NCBI GenBank assembly: GCA_002454195.1
Contig: DKIJ01000013.1
Span: forward strand, 21,182-85,181
Length of the DNA: 64,000 bases
Direction: 5' to 3'
DNA from: Flavobacterium sp. UBA6721
GTDB lineage: Bacteria > Bacteroidota > Bacteroidia > Flavobacteriales > Flavobacteriaceae
Under the pieces are notes generated by a model. That model saw only the letters and a list, made by a program, of their open reading frames with translations. It did not search any database and was not told the origin of the DNA. Made by a program: the position numbers and the translations under genes. Below are positions 29,601 through 36,891 of this stretch, in pieces; the stretch's first letter is position 1; each line of letters starts with the position of its first letter.

Positions 29601-32201
29601 GCAACACTATTATCTAACGGTAAAGGAGATGCAACGGATTTGGTTGAAAGCAACGGATACCGAAATAAGTGGGCCTTAAACTTGAATGCCAGTGGTAACC
29701 TGGAACTGCAAGCCGAAACAAAAACATTTCCTTTTGGCAGCATCAAAGTAAACGACGACAGCTGGCATCACATTGCAATGAGTTTGACCAGAAATGGAAC
29801 TGTCCGCATGTATGTTGATGGTAATGAACTGGCATCATACTCAAGTGCCGATCTTGGCGGTTTTTCTGCCAGCAGTCTTTTTGCGGGAACTCGAGGACAA
29901 ATTCAAGCGAATTCCAGTGTCATTACAGACAATTTTTACAATGGCTTAATGGATGAACTTTGCCTTTGGAATATGGCTCGTAGTGCAGACCAAATAAAAG
30001 CAGACCAATATTATGAAGTTGATTACGCAAGTACCGGATTGCTGCTGTATTCATCCTTTAACAAACCTGAAACTACCAATACCAATGGACCTAAATATTA
30101 TTATCCAAAAAATGCATTTGAAAAAGAGAGCGACTATGCTTTATTAAACGGAAAACCACTTGCTTTTACGGACACAACTCCTGGTATTAAACCACTTCGC
30201 CCTACAGAATCAATTGTTTTAAACGCAATAATAAACGGTGATGAAATAGATTTAGTACCAGACATTACGGATTGGGCCAGCATTGAAGGAAAAGTAGCCA
30301 ACATTACGGTTTCTAATCTTAATGACATGTCAGACAACCGTCAAGTTTCGCCCGTAACTTGGAGTGCGTATATCAATAAAAACCCAATCAAATGGTTCGT
30401 GGAAGGATACAGCGAAGTTGTCAGTTTAATGCAAAGGACCAATGAAAGCATGTCCTTCGAAATCACCTTGATTAATCAGGGAGGATTGGCACAACCTTAC
30501 TCCATTGATATACCTAGTTGGTTAACACTATCGGCAAAATCAGGAACTATAGCTCCAAACACAACTGTAACATTGAAAGCTACAGTTGACAAAAATTTAG
30601 CCATTGGAAATCATAATGCTGTTTTGTCATTGACCACCAATTACAATTATAATGAGCAAATCCACTTGGATTTTAGGGTGTTGGAAAAAGAACCAATCTT
30701 GGCATTGGATCCTACCAAGTTTACAGAATCAATGAATATCATTGGGAAAGTAAAACTAGATGGAGTGTTTACGGATGATCTTTACGACAAAGTGGTGGCT
30801 ATCGTAAACGGAGAAGTTCGCGGTGTGACCAATATTATTTTTGATTCCGCTTTCAATGAATATTATGTATATCTAACGGTGTACAGCAATGCCATAAGCG
30901 GAGAAGATATCCTGTTTTACATTTGGGATGCATCGGACGGAAAGTTAAAAGAGGCCAACTTAAATGGTAATCTTTCAATACCCTTTTTGGCAAATGATCT
31001 ACTAGGAACGTACACCAGTCCCGCTATTTTTAATAATACGGCAGTAACCGGTCAGCAAATACAATTGAATCAGGGTTGGACTTGGACTTCATTTAATGTA
31101 AGTGATACTCAATTCGGGAATTTAAATACACTCACCAAAGACCTTGTTCTTAGCACATCAGATCTTATACAATCCAATGCTCCGGCTCAATTTGATGCGT
31201 ATCAGTATAACCCGCTCAATCCTGCTGGAAGCGGATGGTCCGGAACTGTTTCGACTAATGGAGGGATTACAAACAATAAAATGTATAAAATTAAACTGGC
31301 AACAGGGCAAAAATTAAACATTAAAGGTGTTCCTGTGGACTTAAATACTTGGTATTTTGATTTGGCCCAAAATTGGAATTGGCTTCCTTTTGTTGTGTCT
31401 AAAAACATACCTATTGGAGATGCATTGGCCAACTTAAATGTAAGTGATGGTGATTTTATAAAATCGCAATCTTTATTTGCTATTTATAGTACTTCAACTG
31501 GTTGGAAAGGTTCATTAACATATTTGAAAGCTGGTGAAGGATACATGATAAAAACGAGTACCGCTCAAAGGTTTACGTATCCAGAATATTTAAACCGAAC
31601 AAGTAATAAGATCAGTTCTCCAAAAACTGGACGAGTAAATAGTACTGAAGATGATGTATTATCTAATCAATATGCAAAATTCCCTAATACCATGAGTGCG
31701 ATAGTAAAATTACCCGAAGGTTTTAAAAATCTTTCTTTTTACAATGAAACCGGACAATTAAGGGGCAATACATCAACTCAAAATATAGAAGGTACAAATC
31801 TGGCTTTCATAACTATTTATGGAAATCAGCCAGAAAAACTTACAGCCTATATTGGTTCAGGAAATAACACTCAAGCCACCACAAAATCGGTCAGCTTCTC
31901 AACCGATGCAATTCTGGGCAGTATTTCAGATCCAGTAGTAATCGATTTGTTAGAAGAAAAAATAAGCGTTTCTCCAAATCCTTTTTACAACGATATTGAA
32001 ATAGCCTTTGAAACCGAAAAAAGTGGTAATGCTAAGATACTGATTAGCAACATACTTAATCAAGTAGTATATACTGGTTCTTTCGAAATACATTCTGGGG
32101 CTACCGTTTTAAAAATACATCCTAACATAGCTAGTGGAATGTATATCCTTAGAGTAGAAATAGCCGATAAAACGGTTGTACAAAAAATAATAAAAAACTA
32201 A
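23619..32201 (+). CDS. Giant LamG-domain surface protein with T9SS sorting tail (2860 aa)
   Basis: Signal peptide (MKHILVLWLTLFSFCSLIAQ), then a long beta-rich ectodomain. I see three concanavalin/LamG-like modules: about 230-443 (AITIQTWVKPES... TAYLDEFRVWETAL), 1757-1945 (FSIEFWLKN... NLHDLRFWKRNI) and 1954-2137 (WHHIAMSLTRNG... LMDELCLWNMARS). A carboxypeptidase-like fold lies near 630-694 (IPVPGAYVYIDN) and Ser/Asn-rich stretches near 1050-1130. Region 2365-2465 resembles the next gene's N-terminus. The last ~85 residues (VSPNPFYNDIEIAF to VVQKIIKN) are a type A T9SS sorting domain, so it is exported across the outer membrane and anchored or released. Adhesin or polysaccharide-binding role is inferred. 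Confidence 0.82.
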   Translation: MKHILVLWLTLFSFCSLIAQESLGVKSVISAGSSQKDNLNLTLTTNVGGVSKTLTVGSVSIQTGLPYMGIIDKPFTNNPSPQNYIKDLGFPWGIRYRYNTFSEDAFTVSKGYYSDRIEINWDIKMNREKIISLSVYRTEDINGVSPYWGTALKTLPSDAGTFVDTNVEGGKLYRYKIAAKGVEADGVEILYSTYITGIGYRNPTGVITGNISYTGGNPVRDVMIVANPTGSTLRFGSSLLVSKNSYITVPYLNKKLKDAITIQTWVKPESAFNDDALILYSLASDNNETLNFKIKMNNNVLTASLGTHTITLSDYIPSGEIDNKGDDVLVPITDINTSFTHFSAVIKDNTVPEIYINGRLISKDYVVKMNAILDQNTTTASSTVTFTSSNTPVRLNTSADGINQSWTSFTMGGGKTAYLDEFRVWETALIPSQILRDYRRYLDGNEPYLNTYIRANEKTGDYAYDLAHTGFDFHGNDAKLSHSSVVATWANSDTNSNNIPTNSQLGVMGVSDEYGNYVISAIPYSGNGTSFTIVPSLGKHEFNPNQELAYLGASSSVINNVDFVDKSSFAFKGLVVYDSRGVFPPTPEAPITGDIKDNEAYNAYIKDNLKYQKGEYWAEKDANDKITQLIRYAPIPVPGAYVYIDNIQAIDANNVPIQTDINGRFTIEVPIGNHAISVSKSGHTFDFDGRFPAKTSSVINGETFYTNTYKDFFEDNDEPVTFIDNTKVIVIGRVVGGKVESDKTIGFGYDGTKTYSYKDSEGVDRQTVYTSINNIGKAQLTLGYLPAGATSITPEYKTSFITNNETGEFRVSLLPLSYTLPQNDLTFKSGKNPDNTPLLDADMSINFTTIKALQYPSFVQGTTTITGEPYQEILKFTHIAPPEHTVLSQTSDSSITADGITYTISPNQNPPIYSQFGEYKIEIQSLERYFNYDTSLTAPVVSSVPVEGGSLITTNNLALENSEKIEVSATDPSLLTYSFKGGTPNTDATTGFKRTIDLKFRSNGIDYPLTNYHTEGIVLGGEADGTQTFVTAGPEIPDFVLRDPPGSGSSATIEKGSSFSFSKENSSSTNNGNDTNTTVSLGFTLSTGGGLAGPVMESETTADTSTGITMEQSSSNGKSITNTYTFNQTISTSSDPGWVGSDADLYIGTSANQFYGTYNELVASSNSDNSTPINVINGSGAAMVLHPKINKALYFNESPEKTLFIYSQYNILNDIIPKYIDIIQQIDAGTLVENQNGVLTRDAYTSSINLWRKIILNNELAKYQALNDKDALKTSLNDIIESLKDPQTNKLSEYGEQLKKMLNDTFYENISLDAGVGDFTKGFGVDRLTATTLTYELQIDASVAVAVGSSFNDTGFAMETTTNSGAGSGSSSEDSGDESTNISYTLNDSDANNLLSVDVINAFDGNGPIFITKGGETSCPYEGGELSHFYNPTHTNVTKPEQDIVDLEESERIPLSTATMALEKPEITVTDADVSGIFEGRNAEFVLQLRNTSTINKDATFLLVVDQTTNPDNAEINIEPNGTLINIPAGKTVFYTMTLKKVKQDQFDYNNIRVMLTSTCDGNVADEVLVSANFVPACSPVTIMAPTNNWLLNRNSAFEGTTTKPVNIKLGDYNTSFASFQKINLEYRLKGTPNWTGLRTYYKNQADYTTAFNGGDQNVELIVGDQLNYAWDIAALGLANGTYELRARTSCYNQTAYESEIIEGSVDLTAPVVFGTPTPKNGILSLGEDITLRFNEPVKTNGTVTKFEFLVQKNQLPVEHGVSLAFNGSSNTATINKPAIATGDFSIEFWLKNSSPTGTSTLLSQNNGIKIELIDSDLKYTIGSQNISATIAKDGTFNHYALSYNAVANKLSLIENDKEIKTVTLSTKLQFTNDNPVVLGGNTFKGNLHDLRFWKRNITREDAVANMNTALNGNETGLLGYWPINEGNGVVANDLARFKTLVISNANWDINPKGSAYAFDGSNYLNFGAASKVIISKEMNATLSYWMKTNQTSTATLLSNGKGDATDLVESNGYRNKWALNLNASGNLELQAETKTFPFGSIKVNDDSWHHIAMSLTRNGTVRMYVDGNELASYSSADLGGFSASSLFAGTRGQIQANSSVITDNFYNGLMDELCLWNMARSADQIKADQYYEVDYASTGLLLYSSFNKPETTNTNGPKYYYPKNAFEKESDYALLNGKPLAFTDTTPGIKPLRPTESIVLNAIINGDEIDLVPDITDWASIEGKVANITVSNLNDMSDNRQVSPVTWSAYINKNPIKWFVEGYSEVVSLMQRTNESMSFEITLINQGGLAQPYSIDIPSWLTLSAKSGTIAPNTTVTLKATVDKNLAIGNHNAVLSLTTNYNYNEQIHLDFRVLEKEPILALDPTKFTESMNIIGKVKLDGVFTDDLYDKVVAIVNGEVRGVTNIIFDSAFNEYYVYLTVYSNAISGEDILFYIWDASDGKLKEANLNGNLSIPFLANDLLGTYTSPAIFNNTAVTGQQIQLNQGWTWTSFNVSDTQFGNLNTLTKDLVLSTSDLIQSNAPAQFDAYQYNPLNPAGSGWSGTVSTNGGITNNKMYKIKLATGQKLNIKGVPVDLNTWYFDLAQNWNWLPFVVSKNIPIGDALANLNVSDGDFIKSQSLFAIYSTSTGWKGSLTYLKAGEGYMIKTSTAQRFTYPEYLNRTSNKISSPKTGRVNSTEDDVLSNQYAKFPNTMSAIVKLPEGFKNLSFYNETGQLRGNTSTQNIEGTNLAFITIYGNQPEKLTAYIGSGNNTQATTKSVSFSTDAILGSISDPVVIDLLEEKISVSPNPFYNDIEIAFETEKSGNAKILISNILNQVVYTGSFEIHSGATVLKIHPNIASGMYILRVEIADKTVVQKIIKN

Positions 32202-32208
32202 AATAAAA

Positions 32209-32249
32209 ATTCCGGAAAAGTATTTTTTAAAAGTATTCTTTTCCGGAAT
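32209..32249. repeat. 12-bp inverted repeat between giant gene and companion
   Basis: Arms ATTCCGGAAAAG (32209-32220) and CTTTTCCGGAAT (32238-32249) form a strong hairpin. It has no immediate T-run; it may protect or attenuate the transcript between the giant gene and the 305-aa gene. Confidence 0.6.
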
Positions 32250-32262
32250 AAATCTCTTTTTT

Positions 32263-33180
32263 ATGAAAAAAACAGCATTTTACTTTATACTGTCATGCCT
32301 TTCTTTTCATGCATTGTTAGCACAAACACCTACTTGGAAAGTGGATGAGAGTGCCTATCAGTACAGTATGACTTTTGTAGCCAAACTGAATGTGGACGGA
32401 AAACAGTTAATTGGTGTAAATGACAAAGTGGCTGCATTTGTAGGCACTAGCTGCAGAGGAATAAGCGGAGTAACCTATGTTGCAAGCGAAGCCTCTTATT
32501 ATGCTTATCTTACTGTATTTTCAAATACACAAAATGAAGCAATGTACTTCAAATTATATGACAGTGCAACCGATAAAACAACCGTTGTAAGCAAGCAAAT
32601 AGTGTTTGGGGTAAATGAGCACAGAGGAAATCTATTTCAATCCTACAGCATTGCCGAACCAGCATTAAACGACAAGGCGGAACTTCTGACTTTTAATTTT
32701 GTAGACATAAAAAATGTGTCGTCTACTACTAATGGCGAAAAGATAACCATAAGCCTGTATGACAGTTATGACATAACTACCCTAAAACCTGAATTTACTT
32801 TGAGTAAAGGGGCCAAGTTGCTAAAAAACAGAATTGTACAAAAATCGGGGGAGTTGACAGATAATTTTTCTACCACAATAACTTACGAAGTCCTATCTGA
32901 AGATGAATCTAATCTGAACATCTTTACTGTAGTTGTAAATCAAGTAAGTACTCCAACCCTGTTTTATAAAAAAGATGCTGTTTGTTACGAAGGTGGAGTC
33001 ATAAAAGTAGTCTCAAAACAAGAAGGAACACCAGTTACCTTAACAAGTAATGGCAAGACCGTTACAACCAAACAAATTACAAATGGAGAGGCTATTTTTA
33101 ATGACCTCGACACCAACTCTTACATTGTAACAATAGAAAATGAATGGAAGCTAATTAATATAAAATTAAAAGAAAAATAA
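32263..33180 (+). CDS. Secreted companion protein sharing a domain with the giant protein
   Basis: A 305-aa exported protein with signal peptide (FYFILSCLSFHALLAQ). Residues about 33-130 (VDGKQLIGVNDKVAAFVG, CRGISG, then YYAYLTVFSN and YFKLYDSATDK) match the pattern of residues 2365-2465 of the preceding protein (DKVVAIVNGEVRGV, then YYVYLTVYSN), so the two genes share a homologous module of about 100 residues. The rest is beta-rich; there is no T9SS tail. It is 61 bp after the giant gene and 2 bp before the small lipoprotein gene. Confidence 0.7.
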   Translation: MKKTAFYFILSCLSFHALLAQTPTWKVDESAYQYSMTFVAKLNVDGKQLIGVNDKVAAFVGTSCRGISGVTYVASEASYYAYLTVFSNTQNEAMYFKLYDSATDKTTVVSKQIVFGVNEHRGNLFQSYSIAEPALNDKAELLTFNFVDIKNVSSTTNGEKITISLYDSYDITTLKPEFTLSKGAKLLKNRIVQKSGELTDNFSTTITYEVLSEDESNLNIFTVVVNQVSTPTLFYKKDAVCYEGGVIKVVSKQEGTPVTLTSNGKTVTTKQITNGEAIFNDLDTNSYIVTIENEWKLINIKLKEK

Positions 33181-33182
33181 CC

Positions 33183-33314
33183 ATGAAAAAATTAAACAAA
33201 AAAAACTTGAAAATTGTAGGATTGCTAATGGTACTGTCTCTGTTCATAGGATGTAAAGCAGATGAGTTACCTTGTAAACGCGTTCCACAAGGAGAATTTA
33301 TTTTAGTGGAGTAA
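33183..33314 (+). CDS. Small lipoprotein (43 aa)
   Basis: An ATG-started 43-codon frame. A Lys-rich start, hydrophobic helix (IVGLLMVLSLFIGC) and lipobox Cys make a clear lipoprotein signal; the mature part has only about 18 residues and a second Cys (ADELPCKRVPQGEFILVE). It starts 2 bp after the previous stop and ends 13 bp before the rpe fragment, so it is the last gene of the island. I recognise no family. Confidence 0.55.
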   Translation: MKKLNKKNLKIVGLLMVLSLFIGCKADELPCKRVPQGEFILVE

Positions 33315-33327
33315 TTTTTTCTAAATA

Positions 33328-33621
33328 CTATTAAAAGACGTTATCAATGATATTGACTTAGTTTGTATCATGAGTGTGAATCCTGGTTTTGGAGGACAAT
33401 CTTTTATAGAAAACACCTATTCAAAAATTGAAAAACTAAAAGCCTTGATAACTAGAAAAGGCGCATCAACTATTATAGAAATTGACGGCGGTGTTACCAA
33501 TAAAAACGCAGTACAACTTGTTAAAGCAGGCGCAGATGTTCTTGTAGCGGGAAGCTTTGTATTCAAAGCAGAAGATCCCACAGCAACAGTAGCAGACTTG
33601 AAAAAAATCACAACATTATAA
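33328..33621 (+). pseudogene. 3' fragment of rpe (displaced or imported copy)
   Basis: Codes in frame for LLKDVINDIDLVCIMSVNPG and on to KKITTL, matching the last ~97 residues of Rpe; over the final 83 residues 12 differ from the intact copy. It lacks the first ~123 residues (half of the TIM barrel, including HIDIMDG) and an upstream stop precedes it, so it cannot make an enzyme. It keeps its own terminator. It is either the original 3' end left behind by the island or a piece brought with it. Confidence 0.88.
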
Positions 33622-33623
33622 AT

Positions 33624-33655
33624 AAAAAAAAGTCCCAAATTTGGGACTTTTTTTA
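33624..33655. terminator. Bidirectional terminator after the rpe fragment
   Basis: A perfect palindrome with arms AAAAGTCCCAAA / TTTGGGACTTTT and flanking A and T runs, between the rpe fragment (+) and the CBS gene (-). Confidence 0.85.
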
Positions 33656-33659
33656 ATTA

Positions 33660-34082
33660 TCATTTATACTGATCGATTAAATACTTAATTAAATCTGTTG
33701 TTGTTACAATCCCCACCAAAAGTTCACCCAAACAAACCGGTAAAGCATGAAATTCGTTTTTAGATAAAATTTCAGCTGTTTCTTTTATAGTAGTCTCCGG
33801 AGAAATAGTCACTAACTTTTTTGCCATTACTTGCTCTACGGTAAACATGTTATAAACAGTGGCATCCACAATTTCAGCATCGTCATCAACAGCATCTACG
33901 AAAGATATACGCAACAAATCCGTATAACTCAACATTCCTATTATCTTGTTTCCATTTACTACCGGAATATGCCTGATTTTATTTTATTTAAAGAGTTGTT
34001 CTGCTTTTGTTAAATCGTCAGCAAGATTTAATTTTATTACATTTTTAGTCATAATAGCTGACACTGGCACCTTGTGTTTCAT
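33660..34082 (-). pseudogene. CBS-domain protein interrupted by an in-frame stop
   Basis: Read from ATG 34082 the frame gives MKHKVPVSAIMTKNVIKLNL and ADDLTKAEQLFK, then TAA at codon 33 (33984-33986), then without a frame change NKIRHIPVVNGNKIIGM and on to the end at 33660. Together this is a normal 140-residue protein with two CBS motifs, which bind adenosyl ligands. A single base change from a Lys codon (AAA) would give the TAA. The downstream ATG at 33935 yields only 91 residues lacking half of the first CBS domain. It lies next to the island junction. A recent pseudogene or a sequence error are both possible. Confidence 0.85.
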
Positions 34083-34217
34083 AACTTATACCTTTAGATT
34101 GTATTCAAAGTTATCAGATTAAAAAGTGTAAAAACATGATGTTTATCAGTTGGTTTTCGTGATTATTTTGATATGTTAGTAGAACGAATTCTCAAGTACT
34201 ATAAAGTTGATTGAAAC

Positions 34218-34248
34218 AAAAAAGCAAGCTAAATAAGCTTGCTTTTTT
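34218..34248. terminator. Bidirectional-type terminator hairpin
   Basis: Arms AAAAAAGCAAGCT / AGCTTGCTTTTTT around a 4-6 nt loop, with A and T runs on the two sides. No gene ends right beside it; it may insulate the broken CBS gene from the neighbouring cassette. Confidence 0.75.
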
Positions 34249-34279
34249 GTGTGAGCGCTATAGATTTAAAATCAAACCA

Positions 34280-34356
34280 ACTTATTGATTTTATGAAGGT
34301 TATCGGTTCGTTATAAAGCAACAAATGACCTTAAAAAAGATTTAAGGTCATTGCTC
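34280..34356. repeat. Copy 1 of tRNA-terminator direct repeat
   Basis: A ~77-bp sequence (GAAGGTTATCGGTTCG, then AATGACCTTAAA / TTTAAGGTCATT hairpin) about 90% identical to 40301-40379, in the same orientation. Copy 2 is the natural terminator directly after tRNA-Arg. This copy lies downstream of the SusC-SusD-PhoD operon and may now terminate it. Confidence 0.75.
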
Positions 34357-34391
34357 ATTAAAATAAAAGCTATTACTAAGTGGTACCTATA

Positions 34392-35468
34392 TTATTTTTT
34401 AATAACCAAATTAGAAAATGAAATTTCAGATAAACGAATCGAATGATTAACTACAACTCCTTCATTATCAAATAAATTGAATTGAATAGTTGGATCTTCT
34501 TGTTGATTAAAAATTTCAATTATACCATAATTATTCTGAGTAACTACGGGACCAACTCTATTAGAATTAGATTCAGTAGAATACCAGGTTTGCGTAATAC
34601 CGCTTGACGTAACATCATACAGAGGATAAGTGCTGTTGGTATTCATTTTAGAAATTTCTCCCCAATGCACATCCCCAGAAATAAAAACAACTCCATTGGC
34701 TTTTGTAGAGCTAATTAAATCGATAAATTTAGCATGTTCTTGTGGTAAATTTGTCCATGATTCATAGCCGTTATATTCATGACCAAATTGCAAACTTGAC
34801 GCTATGATTCGTACATCTGCAGCTTGCATCAATTCTTTCTCCAACCATTTCCATTGGGCAGCACCAAGCAGTGTACTATCCTTGCTTTGATTAGGAATAT
34901 AATCATTTTTGTAGGAAGGATTTTTAGGCTTGTTGTGAGTAAGATCATCACGAAAAGTCCGCGTATCTAATAAAATTATTTGAAGTTTTTTAGATCCCAT
35001 CTGAACGTATTCAACACCATATATTCCATCGTGTTTTCTTCGATCTGAATCAGGAGCTATTTTCCAAAAATCCATAAAGATTTCTTTCGATTCTTTCTTG
35101 AAAGGATAATGTCTTCCTTTATCATTTTCGCCATAATCGTGATCATCCCAAACAGATAGTATTTTAGTACTATTGTTCAGTTCTTGGAATTCAGGTTTTG
35201 CCGCTAATTTTGCATATTTGCTTTTTAATACATTCATATCGCGAGTGTCACCATAAATATTGTCGCCTAAGTAGATGAACAAGTTAGGTTGTTGCTTTGC
35301 TATAAGAGACAAGAGTGGTTGATCTTTATCTTGATGTGCACAAGAACCGAAAGCAATTTTATAGCTTTCAGTATTTTTACTTTCAACTCCATTGCTTATT
35401 TGTGCTTTGGCTTGGAAGCCAAAGAACACAAATAATATTGCAATTAAAACGGATTGATTATTTTTCAT
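34392..35468 (-). CDS. PhoD-like alkaline phosphatase/phosphodiesterase
   Basis: A 358-aa exported metallophosphoesterase of the PhoD family. Signal peptide (IAILFVFFGFQAKAQ), then FGSCAHQDKDQP (Cys region at the active-site start), FIYLGDNIYGD, LSVWDDHDYGEND, IILLDTRTF and FISGDVHWGE, all conserved metal-binding segments. It would release phosphate from mono- or diesters in the periplasm or at the cell surface. It follows susD by 5 bp, so its substrate is probably brought by the SusCD pair. Confidence 0.88.
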   Translation of the reverse strand: MKNNQSVLIAILFVFFGFQAKAQISNGVESKNTESYKIAFGSCAHQDKDQPLLSLIAKQQPNLFIYLGDNIYGDTRDMNVLKSKYAKLAAKPEFQELNNSTKILSVWDDHDYGENDKGRHYPFKKESKEIFMDFWKIAPDSDRRKHDGIYGVEYVQMGSKKLQIILLDTRTFRDDLTHNKPKNPSYKNDYIPNQSKDSTLLGAAQWKWLEKELMQAADVRIIASSLQFGHEYNGYESWTNLPQEHAKFIDLISSTKANGVVFISGDVHWGEISKMNTNSTYPLYDVTSSGITQTWYSTESNSNRVGPVVTQNNYGIIEIFNQQEDPTIQFNLFDNEGVVVNHSIRLSEISFSNLVIKK

Positions 35469-35473
35469 AAGGA

Positions 35474-36880
35474 TTAAAATTTATCCCACCAAACTTTGGT
35501 GTTGATCGTTTCGCCACCCATAGCTTGAACTGCTTTGTCATAATTTTCAGCATTTACTGATTGTTCCAAACTAGGAAGTAATAGTCTTCTTGGAACTACA
35601 CGTCCATTTTTAGCACCTGGACCACCTACAATAAAACTTGGTTTTCCTGTACGCTTCCAATCTAACCATGATTCTACACCAGAATGGTACAAAGCCAACC
35701 ATTTTTGAGTGTAAAATGTTTCGCTTCCAGCAGCATAAGGTGCAGTTGAAGTTAAGAAGTTAGATGGCATAATTACTCCCCATTGTACAAACGAAGCTTC
35801 AACAGCAGTATTGTAATAATTTTGTGCAGTCCCTGTGCTTATTAAATTACGTTCACGTGCTTCAGATAGTAAAAAGTTTAATTCACTGTAAGTCATGAAT
35901 AAAGCAGCTATTTTAGATTTTGTGTAGAAATAATCTTCAGATCTTCTTGAGTACCCTGAAGGCTCTCCAATAGCATCTGAAGCCAAACCAGGAACAACTC
36001 CTCTGTGATTAGTAGTTCCTACAATTGGATCAATCCATTCGTCTAGACGAGGATCATTTGTAGCCATTAAATTACTTATTAGATGTGTAGTTGGGATTAC
36101 AATATTGTATCCATACAATCTATTTACTCCATCACTCATTGGAGAAATATTTGGGAAAGAACCTGAATATTTATAAGCGGCATTGTCAGAATTTGATGTA
36201 AATAATGGATATGTATCGCTATTTGAAACGATAGTAGCTAATTTTGAACCAACATTTATTTTGTTAGAAACACGCATTAGATAACGAACATGTAAAGCAT
36301 TAGCGAATTTTTTCCATTTTAGCATTGAGCCTCCAAATAATAAGTCACCTTCAACGCTTTTATTAGTATCAATTAACGTATTAGCTTTAGTTAAATTTTC
36401 AAAAATCTTAGTGTAAATCTGCTCTTGAGAATCGTAAACTGGTTTTAAAATTCCTGCTTCTCCGCTTGTGGCCTCAGAATAAGGTACATTTCCATAAGCA
36501 TCAGTAATTGTACTTATAGTGTACGACTCTAATATAAGTGCTATGGCTTCATAATTTTTATCGCCAAGGGCAATTCCTTGTTTTTTGATATCTTGGATGT
36601 CATTCAACCATTTGTACATGTTCCAAAAACGATTGTCTGTACCCCAATCATAAAGATCTAATTGGTTGTATTCATAATTTCCACCATATTGAGAGACAAT
36701 ATCCCCAAAATCAAATGCATTAGAAACATTAGCATTAGCTAAGTTAAAAATCACATTAGGTAAAAGTGTTTTTGGCTGAGCCAAAGTAGGTTGATTTTTG
36801 TTTGTATTAATTTCTTCAAACTGATCGGTACAAGATACCATCAGTGAAAGTAACAAAACGAATAATAGACTATTTTTCAT
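35474..36880 (-). CDS. SusD/RagB-type surface lipoprotein
   Basis: A 468-aa lipoprotein: lipobox in LLSLMVSC, then TDQFEEINTNKNQPTLAQP, typical of SusD-like_2 proteins. The body is helical with TPR-like motifs and contains the family features YGGNYEYNQLD, SYTISTITDAYGNVPYSEA, WKKFANALHVRYLMRVSNK and the tail WLALYHSGVESWLDWKRTG. It sits on the cell surface as a lid over the SusC channel and binds the nutrient. Between susC (11 bp upstream) and the PhoD gene. Confidence 0.9.
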   Translation of the reverse strand: MKNSLLFVLLLSLMVSCTDQFEEINTNKNQPTLAQPKTLLPNVIFNLANANVSNAFDFGDIVSQYGGNYEYNQLDLYDWGTDNRFWNMYKWLNDIQDIKKQGIALGDKNYEAIALILESYTISTITDAYGNVPYSEATSGEAGILKPVYDSQEQIYTKIFENLTKANTLIDTNKSVEGDLLFGGSMLKWKKFANALHVRYLMRVSNKINVGSKLATIVSNSDTYPLFTSNSDNAAYKYSGSFPNISPMSDGVNRLYGYNIVIPTTHLISNLMATNDPRLDEWIDPIVGTTNHRGVVPGLASDAIGEPSGYSRRSEDYFYTKSKIAALFMTYSELNFLLSEARERNLISTGTAQNYYNTAVEASFVQWGVIMPSNFLTSTAPYAAGSETFYTQKWLALYHSGVESWLDWKRTGKPSFIVGGPGAKNGRVVPRRLLLPSLEQSVNAENYDKAVQAMGGETINTKVWWDKF

Positions 36881-36891
36881 GATTTATTTTT

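Larger units (their letters stand above)
20934..33357. mobile_element. Accessory island inserted at the 3' end of rpe
   Basis: Two copies of the rpe 3' region bracket about 12.4 kb. The first 70 bp of the copies differ at 3 positions (23 bp identical, then 9 bp with 3 changes, then 38 bp identical); the rest is clearly more divergent. Both copies are followed by a terminator with the same AGTCCC/GGGACT stem. This is the layout left when an element integrates inside a gene and restores its 3' end. The cargo is an AraC-type regulator, a collar-domain protein, a 2860-aa LamG/T9SS protein, a 305-aa companion and a lipoprotein. No integrase or transposase is present, so the mechanism is inference. 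Confidence 0.55.
34083..34391. other. Gene-free spacer between CBS gene and PhoD
   Basis: About 310 bp with no coding frame I can support. It holds a strong hairpin terminator (34218-34248) and copy 1 of the tRNA-terminator repeat (34280-34356). The first 130 bp, upstream of the CBS gene, would hold its promoter, but I see no clear TTG/TAnnTTTG pair. Confidence 0.6.

Noticed and set aside
33370..33621. Stand-alone 83-aa gene resembling Rpe
   Set aside because: The homology continues upstream of its ATG in frame and the first half of the enzyme is missing, so it is a gene fragment, not a gene.
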